A DNA stretch of 64,000 nucleotides from an uncultured Dehalococcoidia bacterium (GTDB lineage: Bacteria > Chloroflexota > Dehalococcoidia > Lucifugimonadales > JAAXIE01), in the NCBI GenBank assembly GCA_951813255.1, contig OX638353.1, positions 3,020,782-3,084,781 of the forward strand, given 5' to 3'. The position numbers were made by a program, and so were the translations under genes. Each line of letters begins with the position of its first letter. The stretch's first letter is position 1. This document shows, in pieces, positions 21,817 to 29,824 of the stretch. The notes below the pieces were generated by a model. It saw nothing but the letters and a program-made list of their open reading frames with translations, was not told where the DNA came from and did no database searches.

Positions 21817-21966
21817 GACCCTACCGGCGAAGCGATAGGGGGGGTAGAGAATTATTTTGAAGCAGACCTCAGTGATTGTCAATCCACTCCAATTCAGTTG
21901 CGGAAGAATCCGATCTACGAGTGTCGCGATAGCAGTGCTCGCATACCTGGGAAAGTCATCTGCGGG

Positions 21967-22323
21967 TCACGACTGCGCAGCCAGCCGTTCGCCGATCTCC
22001 TCCAGCCAGCGCTCATTGTCCTCGATGCCAAGGGTGAGGGAAGAGAAGTACTCATCCTTGAGGGCGAGCCTGAGCACTGGCTGGCGTCGTGTGACGCACC
22101 AGAAGTCCTTTCGCCCAGCTCTGCGGTATGTGCCCGCCTTTACCAAGCAAGGGATGAAACTGCCGGGGATTCGGCGCTCGCTCCAGTGAGTTTTCACCCG
22201 TTCTGTGCCGACCTCCTCAATATGCGCCAAAGGGATTTCCAAGCTGGAGAAGTGGACCGCCAACAGCTTCTTCCACCAACTCAACTCGATTCGCAGGGTA
22301 TCTTCATCAAGACTCAGTCGCAT
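21967..22323 (-). CDS. PH-domain-like conserved hypothetical protein
   Basis: A 118-residue basic protein. The pattern LEIPLAHIEEV ... WSERRIPGSFIPCLVKAGTY ... FWCV ... LRLALKDEYFSSLTLGIED resembles a widespread bacterial family of about 115-residue PH-like proteins of unknown function. No signal peptide or membrane helix. GGAGAGG lies 10 nt before the ATG. It is surrounded by gene-poor DNA and codes less GC-rich than its neighbours, which may mean recent acquisition. Confidence 0.7.
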   Translation of the reverse strand: MRLSLDEDTLRIELSWWKKLLAVHFSSLEIPLAHIEEVGTERVKTHWSERRIPGSFIPCLVKAGTYRRAGRKDFWCVTRRQPVLRLALKDEYFSSLTLGIEDNERWLEEIGERLAAQS

Positions 22324-22658
22324 GGCCAGCGCACCTCTCCAGGCACAAATGTCTTCCCTCCAACTATATCAGGCAGGATGTTGGGTAAACAGAATCCATC
22401 CTCACACCAAGGCCCTTCGATTGTCACCGGCCCCTTACCGCGCCCCCACTGACAAAAGCCCGTTGACGCCGTCGCTCCTCCCCCTCTACGCTTCACATTA
22501 TGCGAAAGCCCCTTGCAGGCAGCCCTCGTTCCGCAGCCCAAGTGCTGCTGTCGCGCCACCAGCCTTCCCTGTGGACTTCCGATGGTACCTGCGTGTCCCA
22601 TAATTCTCCGTCATTTCGTAGCTGGAACTACCCCCAATGAGACAGATGGCACACAGTA

Positions 22659-22722
22659 CAGATACAAAAAATGCGTTCTCAGCTACGACAGTTGTCCCAT
22701 TTTGCACCCGCCCAGATACGAT
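22659..22722 (+). repeat. Leader repeat array A (CAGMTACRA units)
   Basis: Units CAGATACAAA (22659), CAGCTACGAC (22680) and CAGATACGAT (22713) are spaced 21 and 33 nt. An inverted unit CAGCTACGGG lies on the minus strand at 22898-22889, in the same context (GCGCAGCTACGGG) as a unit of array C. The first pair shares an extended pattern with array B, including the intervening GTTCTCA. Confidence 0.7.
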
Positions 22723-22921
22723 TTCCGCCCGTGCCATGGTACCCCAATGACACCAAAGCGAGACGCCATGTCTCACCCCACAGTCTCATGCCCGCCCAAG
22801 CAGTCCCGATACTGCGACATCACAAAATGTTGCAGGCATCCGCTGCGAAAAACAAAAGACCGTCAGCCCTTGACTAAATCAAAGCTGACCCGTAGCTGCG
22901 CCGGTACAAATCCCTGTGCAA

Positions 22922-23053
22922 CAGAATACACCCAGTTTGCAACGGGTATACCACTGGAAGATACCGGGAGATGCAAGAGAATAGCATTGGAAGATACCGG
23001 GAAGTGCAAAAGAGTAGCATTGGAACACCACAAATGGCTGCAAAGCTGTAAAA
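22922..23053 (+). repeat. 33-bp tandem repeat, two good and two degenerate copies
   Basis: Copies at 22955-22987 and 22988-23020 differ at only a few positions. Flanking 33-bp blocks (22922-22954, 23021-23053) are weaker copies. Each good unit contains GATAC near its start and TGCAA about 12 nt later. The 33-nt period equals one of the spacings in arrays A and C. Confidence 0.85.
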
Positions 23054-23085
23054 AGACTGCAAAATGCGCGACTCCAAGACCCCCA

Positions 23086-23115
23086 TTGACACCCTTCATC
23101 TCCCGTCCCTACCAT
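23086..23115 (+). promoter_or_regulatory. Promoter of the flavin monooxygenase gene
   Basis: Perfect TTGACA (23086-23091), an 18-bp spacer and TACCAT (23110-23115), directly after the repeats and 52 bp before the chosen ATG. The promoter at 24276-24304 is very similar (TTGACACCCT ... CTACCATG), so the two adjacent genes may be co-regulated. Confidence 0.7.
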
Positions 23116-23167
23116 GAGTCGCCCCGTACTCGACCTTACCCGTATTCGACCTCAATGGAGAACACCC

Positions 23168-24250
23168 ATGAACCTAGGCCTCTTCATGATGCCGCTCCAT
23201 CCACCCCACCGTTCCATCGCCGATTCCTACGATCGCGACCTAGACCTCATCACCCTCGGCGACCAGCTCGGCTACCGCGAGTGCTGGATCGGTGAACACA
23301 TCACCGAGCGGTGGGAAACAGCCCCTACCCCTGAACTCCTTATCGCCAAGGCCCTAGCCATGACAGACCAAATCGTTCTCGGCACAGGCGTAACCCTGCT
23401 TGCTGTGCACCACCCCGCTGAGGTGGCCCACCGCATCGCCATGCTCGACCACATGGCTAGGGGACGTCTCTATTGGGGCATCGGCATCCGCGCCCTCACC
23501 ACTGACCTCTCCCTGTTCGGCATCGACGCCGCCACCGTAGGCGAGCGCTCCCGCGAAGCCCTCCAGGTCATCCTCGGCATGTGGCAAGCTGAAGACGGCA
23601 AGTTCGACTTCGACGGCAAGCACTTCCAGGTACACGCCACCCAAGGTGATCCCGAACTCGAGCGCTACCTTTACATGAAGCCCTACCAGCAGCCTCACCC
23701 GCCCATCGGCGTCGCATCCACCTCTCCCGGCTCCGAGACCATCCGCTTGGCCGGAGAGCGCGGCTGGATACCCATGAGCAGCTCCAACCTGCTCGAGCGC
23801 GACCTGTTCAAGCATTGGGACCTGATACGTGAAGGCGCTGAGTCCTCCGGGCTGCCACCCGAAAGGGCGCGCTGGCGTATCGCCCGCGACATCTACGTCT
23901 CCGAGTCCGACGAGCAGGCCCGCGAAGAGGCCGCCGAGGTTCTGAGCAAGCCCTTCGTCCGCCACCAGAAGCCCAACATGAAGGCCCAAGGCCGCCTGTT
24001 CGCCCTCAAAGAGGACATCGAGATGACCGACGATGAGCTGACCCCCGAATACATGATGGATCATGCTTGGATAGTCGGTAGCCCCGAAACAGTGGCGACC
24101 CGCCTTCGCCACCTCTACCACCAAGTCGGCGGCTTCGGCACTCTCCTCACCATCACCCACGACCCCGACGACCACGCCCTCGAGCAGCGCTCCCTCCGCC
24201 TCCTAGCCGAAGAGGTAGCTCCCCTCCTGTCCGACCTCACTGGTGACTAG
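23168..24250 (+). CDS. Luciferase-like (LLM) flavin-dependent monooxygenase
   Basis: A TIM-barrel flavin monooxygenase of the bacterial luciferase superfamily, 360 residues. The N-terminus MNLGLFMMPLHPPHR and ECWIGEH, the LGTGV strand, HHPAEVAHRIAMLDHMARGR and the insertion before the C-terminus are typical of FMNH2-dependent alkane/terpene-type oxygenases. It needs reduced flavin from a separate reductase, not seen here. ATG 23168 is chosen over an upstream frame because GGAG precedes it by 8 nt and the protein then begins at the first barrel strand. The substrate cannot be told. Confidence 0.88.
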   Translation: MNLGLFMMPLHPPHRSIADSYDRDLDLITLGDQLGYRECWIGEHITERWETAPTPELLIAKALAMTDQIVLGTGVTLLAVHHPAEVAHRIAMLDHMARGRLYWGIGIRALTTDLSLFGIDAATVGERSREALQVILGMWQAEDGKFDFDGKHFQVHATQGDPELERYLYMKPYQQPHPPIGVASTSPGSETIRLAGERGWIPMSSSNLLERDLFKHWDLIREGAESSGLPPERARWRIARDIYVSESDEQAREEAAEVLSKPFVRHQKPNMKAQGRLFALKEDIEMTDDELTPEYMMDHAWIVGSPETVATRLRHLYHQVGGFGTLLTITHDPDDHALEQRSLRLLAEEVAPLLSDLTGD

Positions 24251-24275
24251 GCGCCGCCCGGCATCCGGCCTCGCC

Positions 24276-24304
24276 TTGACACCCTATAGGGCGCCGCCTA
24301 CCAT
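24276..24304 (+). promoter_or_regulatory. Promoter of the thiolase-like/DUF35 operon
   Basis: Perfect TTGACA (24276-24281), a 17-bp spacer and TACCAT (24299-24304). The start codon GTG follows 54 bp later with AAGGAG in between. Confidence 0.7.
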
Positions 24305-24358
24305 GGGCCGCGCTTCAAGGCCGGGACTGGCCCGGCCTACGGAATGGAAGGAGACACC

Positions 24359-25540
24359 GTGGTAAGTCCTAGCAGGGCCGCCGCCATCGTCGGCATCCAC
24401 GAGCACCCAACCCGCTATGCTCCCGACAAGAGCGAAATGCAGATTCACGCCGAATCTGCCATCGCCGCCCTTGAGGATGCCGGTCTCTCCAAGAAAGATG
24501 TAGATGGCCTGTTCACCGCCAGCCTGGGTCGCATGAGTGGTCTGGCTCTGGCCGACTATCTCGACATGTACCCCAAGGTGGCCGACAACACCAACGTCGG
24601 TGGCGCCTCCTTCGAGTTCCACCTAGGCCATGCCCTCAGCGCCATAGCCACCGGACGCATCAACTGCGCCCTCATCACCTACGGATCCGTATCCCGTTCC
24701 GGCGGTGATGCTGTCGGCACCGGAGGCACATCCCGCCCCGGCAGGGCCCCCATTCTGGACCCCATCCCCGACAGCTTCGAAGAGGTGTACGGCTTCACCA
24801 CCGTGGGCCTCTACGCCATGATCGCCCAGCGCCACATGCACCTCTACGGCACCACCCCCGAGCAGTTGGCCGAGGTCTCCGTCGCCGTTCGCAGCCACGC
24901 CGCCATGAATCCCAACGCCCTCTTCCGTGATCCCATCGCCGTGCAGGACGTCGTCAATTCCCGCGTCGTCAGCTCTCCCCTGCACCTCCTCGACTGCTGC
25001 ATCATTACCGACGGTGGTGGCGCAGTCATCGTGGCCTCCCCCGAAGTCGCCCGCAACTGTCGGCAGCATCCGGTATGGGTCCTCGGCGTTGGCGAGGCCT
25101 TGGCCCACCAAGGAGCGGGTAAGCGCGACCTGATAGAAATCGCTGCCAAGCAGAGCCACCCCCACGCCTTCGCCATGGCTGGCGTGACCCACTCCGACAT
25201 CGACATGGCCATGATTTACGACTCCTTCACCATCACCGTTGTGGAGACGCTGGAGGACTTGGGTTTCTGTAAAAAGGGCGAGGGCGGGGACTTCGTCAGT
25301 GGCGGAAGAATCCGGCTCGGAGGCAAACTCCCCATCAACACAGATGGAGGCGGCCTCTCCTCCAACCACCCAGGCATGCGGGGCCTGTTCCTCCTGCTCG
25401 AAGGCACCCGCCAGCTACGTCACCAGTTCGATGGCACGCCTAGACAGGTACCCAACTGTAACCTCGTCCTCTGCCACGGCACCGGCGGAACTATCGGCTC
25501 CCGCCACAGCGGTGGCACCGTCATCTTGGGGAGGGACTAG
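24359..25540 (+). CDS. Thiolase-like (SCP2-thiolase family) protein, probable acyl-CoA aldolase partner
   Basis: A 393-residue thiolase-fold protein. The C-terminal motifs GGGLSSNHPG (His) and LCHGTGG (Cys) are present. The N-terminal nucleophile region, usually with Cys-Ala/Gly-Ser, reads VGGASFEFHLGHAL with no Cys. The gene is followed after 3 bp by a DUF35 protein. Such pairs include the Ltp2-ChsH2 retro-aldolases of steroid side-chain breakdown, which also lack the thiolase nucleophile, so aldol cleavage of an acyl-CoA is a fair inference. GTG 24359 is chosen for its AAGGAG; ATG 24344 overlaps that RBS. Confidence 0.85.
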   Translation: MVSPSRAAAIVGIHEHPTRYAPDKSEMQIHAESAIAALEDAGLSKKDVDGLFTASLGRMSGLALADYLDMYPKVADNTNVGGASFEFHLGHALSAIATGRINCALITYGSVSRSGGDAVGTGGTSRPGRAPILDPIPDSFEEVYGFTTVGLYAMIAQRHMHLYGTTPEQLAEVSVAVRSHAAMNPNALFRDPIAVQDVVNSRVVSSPLHLLDCCIITDGGGAVIVASPEVARNCRQHPVWVLGVGEALAHQGAGKRDLIEIAAKQSHPHAFAMAGVTHSDIDMAMIYDSFTITVVETLEDLGFCKKGEGGDFVSGGRIRLGGKLPINTDGGGLSSNHPGMRGLFLLLEGTRQLRHQFDGTPRQVPNCNLVLCHGTGGTIGSRHSGGTVILGRD

Positions 25541-25543
25541 ACC

Positions 25544-25957
25544 ATGCCTGACTGGACCAAGCCCATGCCCACCATGTCCGGCGAGACCCGCCCCTACTGG
25601 GAAGCCTGCCGCCGTGGCCAGCTTCTGATTCAGCGGTGCGACTCCTGCAACGAGTACCAGTTCTACCCTCGTGGCGTCTGCGTTGCCTGCTTCACTCCCA
25701 ACATCAAATGGGTACAGGCCAGTGGCAAGGGCACCGTGTGGACCTTCACCGTCACCCGCCAGAACCGTGCCCCAGGCTTCGCCGAAGACGTACCCTACGT
25801 CCTCGCCCTCGTGGAACTCGACGAAGGCGTGAAGATGTTCACCAACATCATCGATTGCCCTCCCCAAGACGTCCACATCGGCATGCCCGTCGAAGTCACC
25901 TTCCGCCGTGCCAGCGACACCATGTCCGTCCCCTACTTCAAACCGGTGCAGGCATAG
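25544..25957 (+). CDS. DUF35 OB-fold/zinc-ribbon acyl-CoA-associated protein
   Basis: A 137-residue protein with an N-terminal helix (PYWEACRRGQLLIQRC), a zinc ribbon (CDSCNEYQFYPRGVCVAC) and an OB-fold (GTVWTFTVTRQNRAPGF). DUF35 proteins dock on thiolase-like enzymes and bind the acyl-CoA. It is translated from the same transcript as the upstream thiolase-like gene, so the two very likely form a complex. Confidence 0.93.
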   Translation: MPDWTKPMPTMSGETRPYWEACRRGQLLIQRCDSCNEYQFYPRGVCVACFTPNIKWVQASGKGTVWTFTVTRQNRAPGFAEDVPYVLALVELDEGVKMFTNIIDCPPQDVHIGMPVEVTFRRASDTMSVPYFKPVQA

Positions 25958-26052
25958 CCCGTCTTCGATCACCTGATTGTTCCCGCACTCCGTTGCATGG
26001 GATTGCGGGTGTGCTTCATACATTCTGTCCGAGATTGCTGTACCCTTAAGCC

Positions 26053-26814
26053 ATGGACATCGTCTGGATAGTCCTCCTAGCCTTCGGCATTCTGCTGGCC
26101 TTGGGGCTGCTGGTGGGTGGCGCCTTCTTCCTGGTCATGCGGTTGCGCAGCGGTGCCTCCTTCAGCGTAGATTTGCGGGCCCTCGTGCGCCTCTATTTGT
26201 ACGTTGGCATCATCGCTGGCCTCCTGGTGTTCACCCAAGGCGCATCGGAGCTGATCAAAGGTGGAGCCGCGGGCATAGCCGGGAAAGACTTCAGCTACCA
26301 TCCAGCCTGGGTCGAACTGCCCGTAGATAAGGACAACCAGCCTCAACACCCCTTGGAGCTGGCTGATCGTCGCGACCTAACCACCGAGGAGTTGCAGCAG
26401 CTTAGCGCCATACTCGCTGAGCGCGACGAAAGAAACGCGAAGAACAACGAAGAGAGGAACCGGCTGGGCCTCGACCGCGCATTCGACGAAGGCCTCATTG
26501 AAGGTATCAGCTTCGCCCTTATAGGTGCCTTGGTCTGGGCAGCCCACATGGCGGGACGCCGCTGGATTGAGGGACCGGAGGACAGAGCGGGTCCACTGAA
26601 CCGGATCTATCTAATCCTGCTGACAGTAATCTTCGGCGTCATCACCATCGTGAGCTTACCTCAAGCCGTGTTCGAGACACTCCGGTATGCCGTGCTGGAC
26701 ACAGGGGGGCGCAACGACGCACCCGGGGGCGCTCTCGCCCTATCGATTACCGCCCTGCCCATTTGGCTGATTTATCTCTGGAGCTCCATCAGATCGGTGC
26801 GCCGGGGATCCTGA
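26053..26814 (+). CDS. Multi-pass membrane protein of unknown function
   Basis: A 253-residue protein with about five hydrophobic helices (residues 5-30, 45-65, 150-168, 188-210, 228-245). A charged loop in the middle (about 85-145, rich in Glu, Arg, Asn) is probably cytoplasmic and helical. The layout resembles DUF5671-type membrane proteins, but I cannot confirm it. A weak TACCCT lies 6 bp before the ATG, so this may be another leaderless gene. The next gene overlaps its 3' end. Confidence 0.7.
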   Translation: MDIVWIVLLAFGILLALGLLVGGAFFLVMRLRSGASFSVDLRALVRLYLYVGIIAGLLVFTQGASELIKGGAAGIAGKDFSYHPAWVELPVDKDNQPQHPLELADRRDLTTEELQQLSAILAERDERNAKNNEERNRLGLDRAFDEGLIEGISFALIGALVWAAHMAGRRWIEGPEDRAGPLNRIYLILLTVIFGVITIVSLPQAVFETLRYAVLDTGGRNDAPGGALALSITALPIWLIYLWSSIRSVRRGS

Positions 26815-27581
26815 GGCGAGGCGGAAGGTGTGCCCTGACCCTCTCTCTTAGCGCCACCCTTCCCAATCGAGACGTGGGCCGTCCTCCCCTCGTCTTGGTC
26901 CACGGCGCGGCCAATTCCTCCCGCGTATGGACCTTCTGGCAGCAGCAGTTGGCCGACCAAGGATGGCCGTCCTACGCCATGGACCTCCGAGGCCACGGGC
27001 GCAACCCATCCACGGACATCTCGCAGACCACCATGGAAGACTATGCCGACGACGTGTGTCGTGTTTTGGAGGAGTTGCGTCGCCCCGCAGTGGTGGCCGG
27101 TTGGAGTATGGGAGGCCTCGTCGCCATGATGGGAGCCGCCCGCAGTGGCTGGTCTGCTTGCATAGCCTTAGGCCCCAGTGCTCCAGCTAGAGAAGTCGAT
27201 CCAACCGTACCGCTGCGTACCGGCGAGTTCGGCCCTGAAGAATACGGCATCACCAGCCTCGACCCCAACGCCCAGCGGGGTATGTCTGACTTGGTGCGGG
27301 AGGAACGGCTCATCGCACTGTCCTCCCTGAGCAAAGAGTCGCGTATGGCACGAGACCAGCGACGCCGGGGCATCGTCATAGAATCGCTGCCCTGCCCCCT
27401 GCTATTGATCACCGGCAGCAGGGACCGCGAATGGCCCCCCGACCGTTACCAAGACCTGTGGCTACCCCATGACCGCTTGACCATGGAAGGGGCCTCCCAC
27501 TGGGGCTTGGCGCTGAACCGCCTCGCCATAGGGCAAGCGGCACCCGCAGTAGTGGACTGGCTGGAACGGAACAGCGGATAG
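26763..27581 (+). CDS. Alpha/beta hydrolase
   Basis: Cytosolic esterase-like or C-C hydrolase-like protein. PPLVLVHGAANSS forms the oxyanion region, GWSMGGL holds the nucleophile Ser, ITGSRDREWPPD the acid and EGASHWGL the His. Up to 272 residues from the TTG at 26763, which would overlap the upstream gene by 52 nt. GTG 26874 is a shorter possible start, but it trims close to the first strand. The start is unsure; the fold is clear. Confidence 0.83.
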   Translation: MADLSLELHQIGAPGILRRGGRCALTLSLSATLPNRDVGRPPLVLVHGAANSSRVWTFWQQQLADQGWPSYAMDLRGHGRNPSTDISQTTMEDYADDVCRVLEELRRPAVVAGWSMGGLVAMMGAARSGWSACIALGPSAPAREVDPTVPLRTGEFGPEEYGITSLDPNAQRGMSDLVREERLIALSSLSKESRMARDQRRRGIVIESLPCPLLLITGSRDREWPPDRYQDLWLPHDRLTMEGASHWGLALNRLAIGQAAPAVVDWLERNSG

Positions 27582-27677
27582 GGGAAGAGGCAACCCGCTC
27601 TTGAATAACTCGCTCCCCGCGAAACCGGACTGACGGCCAATTCGTGCGGGAAGCCTGGATGGCCCAGCGTCTTCCCG

Positions 27678-28940
27678 CTACAGCTTCAGCAGCTTCTGAA
27701 AGGGGCGCTCACTGCGGTAAGGCCCCACTACTGAGAGGTTCAGGTGCTCCTGACCGATCACATCGTTGGCCACACGCTGCACATCCTCACTCGTAACCTG
27801 CGACAGGTTTTCCACCACTTGGTCAACCGTGCGTACCTCTCCCTGTAGCAGTTCTTGCGCCCCCAGCCACATGGCGACGCTACGCGTGTCCTCCATGCGC
27901 AGCAGCAGCCTGCCCTTGAACATCTCTCGCGAGCGCTCCATCTCATCCTCGCCGACGCGCTCCCGCATGCAGCCCAATTGCTCCATGATGGCGGTTACGG
28001 CGCGGTGGGCTTTAGGAGGCTCGGTGCCACAGGAGACCACCATGCAGCCTGTGTCGCGATAGAAACTGGCAGAGCTGTGGACATCGTAGGCCAGGCTCTC
28101 CTTCTCGCGTAGCTCTTGGAACAAACGGCTGCTCATCCCACCTCCGAGGATGGCGTTGAGCAGGTTCATCGCGTAACGGTCGGGATGGTCGAGTGACACC
28201 CCCGGTAGGCCCACACAGATGTACGCTTGGTCCGTCTTCCGTCTCTCAATGCGTACCTTCGGCTGGCCGTCCCTGGGTTGCAGAGGCAGCCACGAGGTTG
28301 CCTCGCCGGGACGCCAACTTCCAAAAGCCGGCTCAAGGTAGGACAACGCGTCCTCATGGGTCATCTCTCCCGCAACCGCGATGACCGTGTTGTCGGGCAC
28401 ATACTGCCGGTGCATGTATTCCTGAATCTCTTCCCGTTGCAGGGCCCGCACCGATTCGATGCTCCCGCCCACATCGCGCCCCATGGCTTGGTCCGGCCAC
28501 AGGGCTTCATCAATGAGCAAATCAGCACGAAAACCCGGCTGGTCATTGCTGGCCCTTAGCTCCTCTAGTATGACCTCCCGCTCCTTCTCCACCTCCACCG
28601 GGTCCAGCGTAGGGTAAAGAATCATGTCCGACAGAACGGAAACGGCCCGCGGGAAGTGATCGCGCGCCACCTTCACCCAGTAGACGGTCATCTCACGGTC
28701 AGTGGAGGCATTCATCATGCCTCCCACACCCTCAATCGCTTCGCTGATGTGTTTGGCCGTGGGCCAGTCGCGCGTGCCCTTGAAGGGCAGGTGCTCCAGG
28801 AAGTGGGAGAGGCCAGCCATCTCGTCGGTCTCGTAGCGCGAACCTGCTCCAACGAAAACAGCTAACGTGACTGATCGGGTCTGTGGCATGGTGCAACTGA
28901 GCACAGGCAGACCATTGCCCAAGACGGTGCGTTCGTACAT
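27678..28940 (-). CDS. M16 family zinc peptidase (processing-peptidase/insulinase type)
   Basis: Contains the inverted zinc motif HFLEH (residues 46-50) and a downstream Glu-rich helix (VILEELRASND) that supplies the third ligand. At 420 residues it is the usual single-chain bacterial size, with a C-terminal M16 half (QAYICVGLPG ... LGGGMSSRLFQELREK). Probably cytosolic; no signal peptide. It follows an MBL-fold gene on the same strand. A hairpin (GCGGGAAG ... CTTCCCGC, 27646-27678) sits at its end in the convergent gap. Confidence 0.94.
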   Translation of the reverse strand: MYERTVLGNGLPVLSCTMPQTRSVTLAVFVGAGSRYETDEMAGLSHFLEHLPFKGTRDWPTAKHISEAIEGVGGMMNASTDREMTVYWVKVARDHFPRAVSVLSDMILYPTLDPVEVEKEREVILEELRASNDQPGFRADLLIDEALWPDQAMGRDVGGSIESVRALQREEIQEYMHRQYVPDNTVIAVAGEMTHEDALSYLEPAFGSWRPGEATSWLPLQPRDGQPKVRIERRKTDQAYICVGLPGVSLDHPDRYAMNLLNAILGGGMSSRLFQELREKESLAYDVHSSASFYRDTGCMVVSCGTEPPKAHRAVTAIMEQLGCMRERVGEDEMERSREMFKGRLLLRMEDTRSVAMWLGAQELLQGEVRTVDQVVENLSQVTSEDVQRVANDVIGQEHLNLSVVGPYRSERPFQKLLKL

Positions 28941-29046
28941 TGCGCCCCCGCGTGGCTCTAAATGACTTCAGGGAACATGACTCAGCACAGCACCACGCCC
29001 GCTAACAAGACAAGCGCGATGCTATGCAGTGGATAGGACGTGCAGT

Positions 29047-29691
29047 CTAGCCGCCAAGCCAGCTAACGTCGCCAAACAGGTCGGCGGGATGCGGCTTGGA
29101 GTCAAAAACACGTATCTGCTCCCGCGCCTCGCCAATCGTCGTGTCCAGCCCGTGTCCGGGATACACCTGCGTGTCGTCGGGCAGAGGCATGAGCTTCCGC
29201 TCAATGCTGTCCTTCACCTGCTGGAAGAGCTCCGGAGCCCCGGTGCGGCCAGGGCCGCCGGGGAAGAGGGTATCGCCGGAAAAGAGGTGCTTGCCGGTAA
29301 GGATGCATATGGCTCCAGCCGTGTGGCCGGGCGTGTGCATGATCTGCAGCTTGGTCTTGCTGCCCAACTCAATGACGTCCCCGTCGTTTACCCGCAACTC
29401 AGCAGGTGCAGGCATCATGTGGGCATCGTCGGGATGCACGGATACCGGCACACCGGGCGTGCCATCGCGCATCTCGTCCCAGCCTAGTGTGTGGTCCCGG
29501 TGCCCGTGGGTGATCAGGATGCCCTTGACCTTGGTGTCTCCGACCTCGGCGAGCAGCTTTTCCGCCTCGGTAGGGGCGTCGATGATGACTCCCTCTCCAC
29601 TCTCAGGGTCTACGATGATGTACCCGTTGTTGTCATAGGGGCCCATATTGACCTTGACGATTTGGACTTCTCCGTCATAGTGCAGCGGCAT
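29047..29691 (-). CDS. MBL-fold metallo-hydrolase (glyoxalase II-like)
   Basis: A 214-residue protein with the metal motif THGHRDH (H62, H64, D66, H67) and later HTPGHTAG, FSGDTLF and YPGHG, the full set of metallo-beta-lactamase-fold ligands. It resembles hydroxyacylglutathione hydrolase-like proteins; the natural thioester or sulphur substrate is unknown. AGGAGA lies 8 nt before the ATG. Confidence 0.93.
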   Translation of the reverse strand: MPLHYDGEVQIVKVNMGPYDNNGYIIVDPESGEGVIIDAPTEAEKLLAEVGDTKVKGILITHGHRDHTLGWDEMRDGTPGVPVSVHPDDAHMMPAPAELRVNDGDVIELGSKTKLQIMHTPGHTAGAICILTGKHLFSGDTLFPGGPGRTGAPELFQQVKDSIERKLMPLPDDTQVYPGHGLDTTIGEAREQIRVFDSKPHPADLFGDVSWLGG

Positions 29692-29810
29692 GCTTTTCGT
29701 CTCCTATGTTGATACGGGCCGTATCTTACCAGAGGCGCGAAATTACGGCAAAGGCCGGATGCCATGAGCCCCAGCCGGGCACGCCTGTAGGACGCCCCTG
29801 CCAGCGGGCG

Positions 29811-29816
29811 TATAAT
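29811..29816 (+). promoter_or_regulatory. -10 box of the glycerate kinase gene, leaderless
   Basis: Perfect TATAAT ending 8 bp before the ATG at 29825, with no Shine-Dalgarno sequence in between. The -35 is not clear. Transcription should begin near the start codon. Confidence 0.6.
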
Positions 29817-29824
29817 GCCTGACC

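Larger units (their letters stand above)
22324..23085. other. Gene-poor region upstream of the flavin monooxygenase gene
   Basis: About 760 bp with no convincing gene although frames are open on both strands. The first 300 bp are plain. From 22618 the DNA becomes richer in A/T and holds repeat units CAG(A/C)TAC(A/G)A on both strands, then a 33-bp tandem repeat (22955-23053). TTGACG near 22455 could be a -35 of a weak upstream promoter. The repeats resemble those at 37036-37166 and 55277-55572. Confidence 0.6.

Noticed and set aside
21706..22452. 248-codon plus frame after uvrA
   Set aside because: Antisense to the PH-like gene, with no recognisable motif.
22314..22601. 95-codon minus frame overlapping the start of the PH-like gene by 10 nt
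   Set aside because: The ending (GPWCEDGFCLPNILPDIV) looks protein-like and the overlap could mean coupling, but the first 55 residues look random and no family is recognised. Not strong enough to call.
22955..23053. CRISPR array
   Set aside because: The repeats are adjacent without spacers, and no cas gene is present.
22513..23295. 260-codon plus frame over array A
   Set aside because: No domain, Cys/Pro/Arg-rich, and it runs out of frame into the flavin monooxygenase gene, whose own promoter and RBS are clear.
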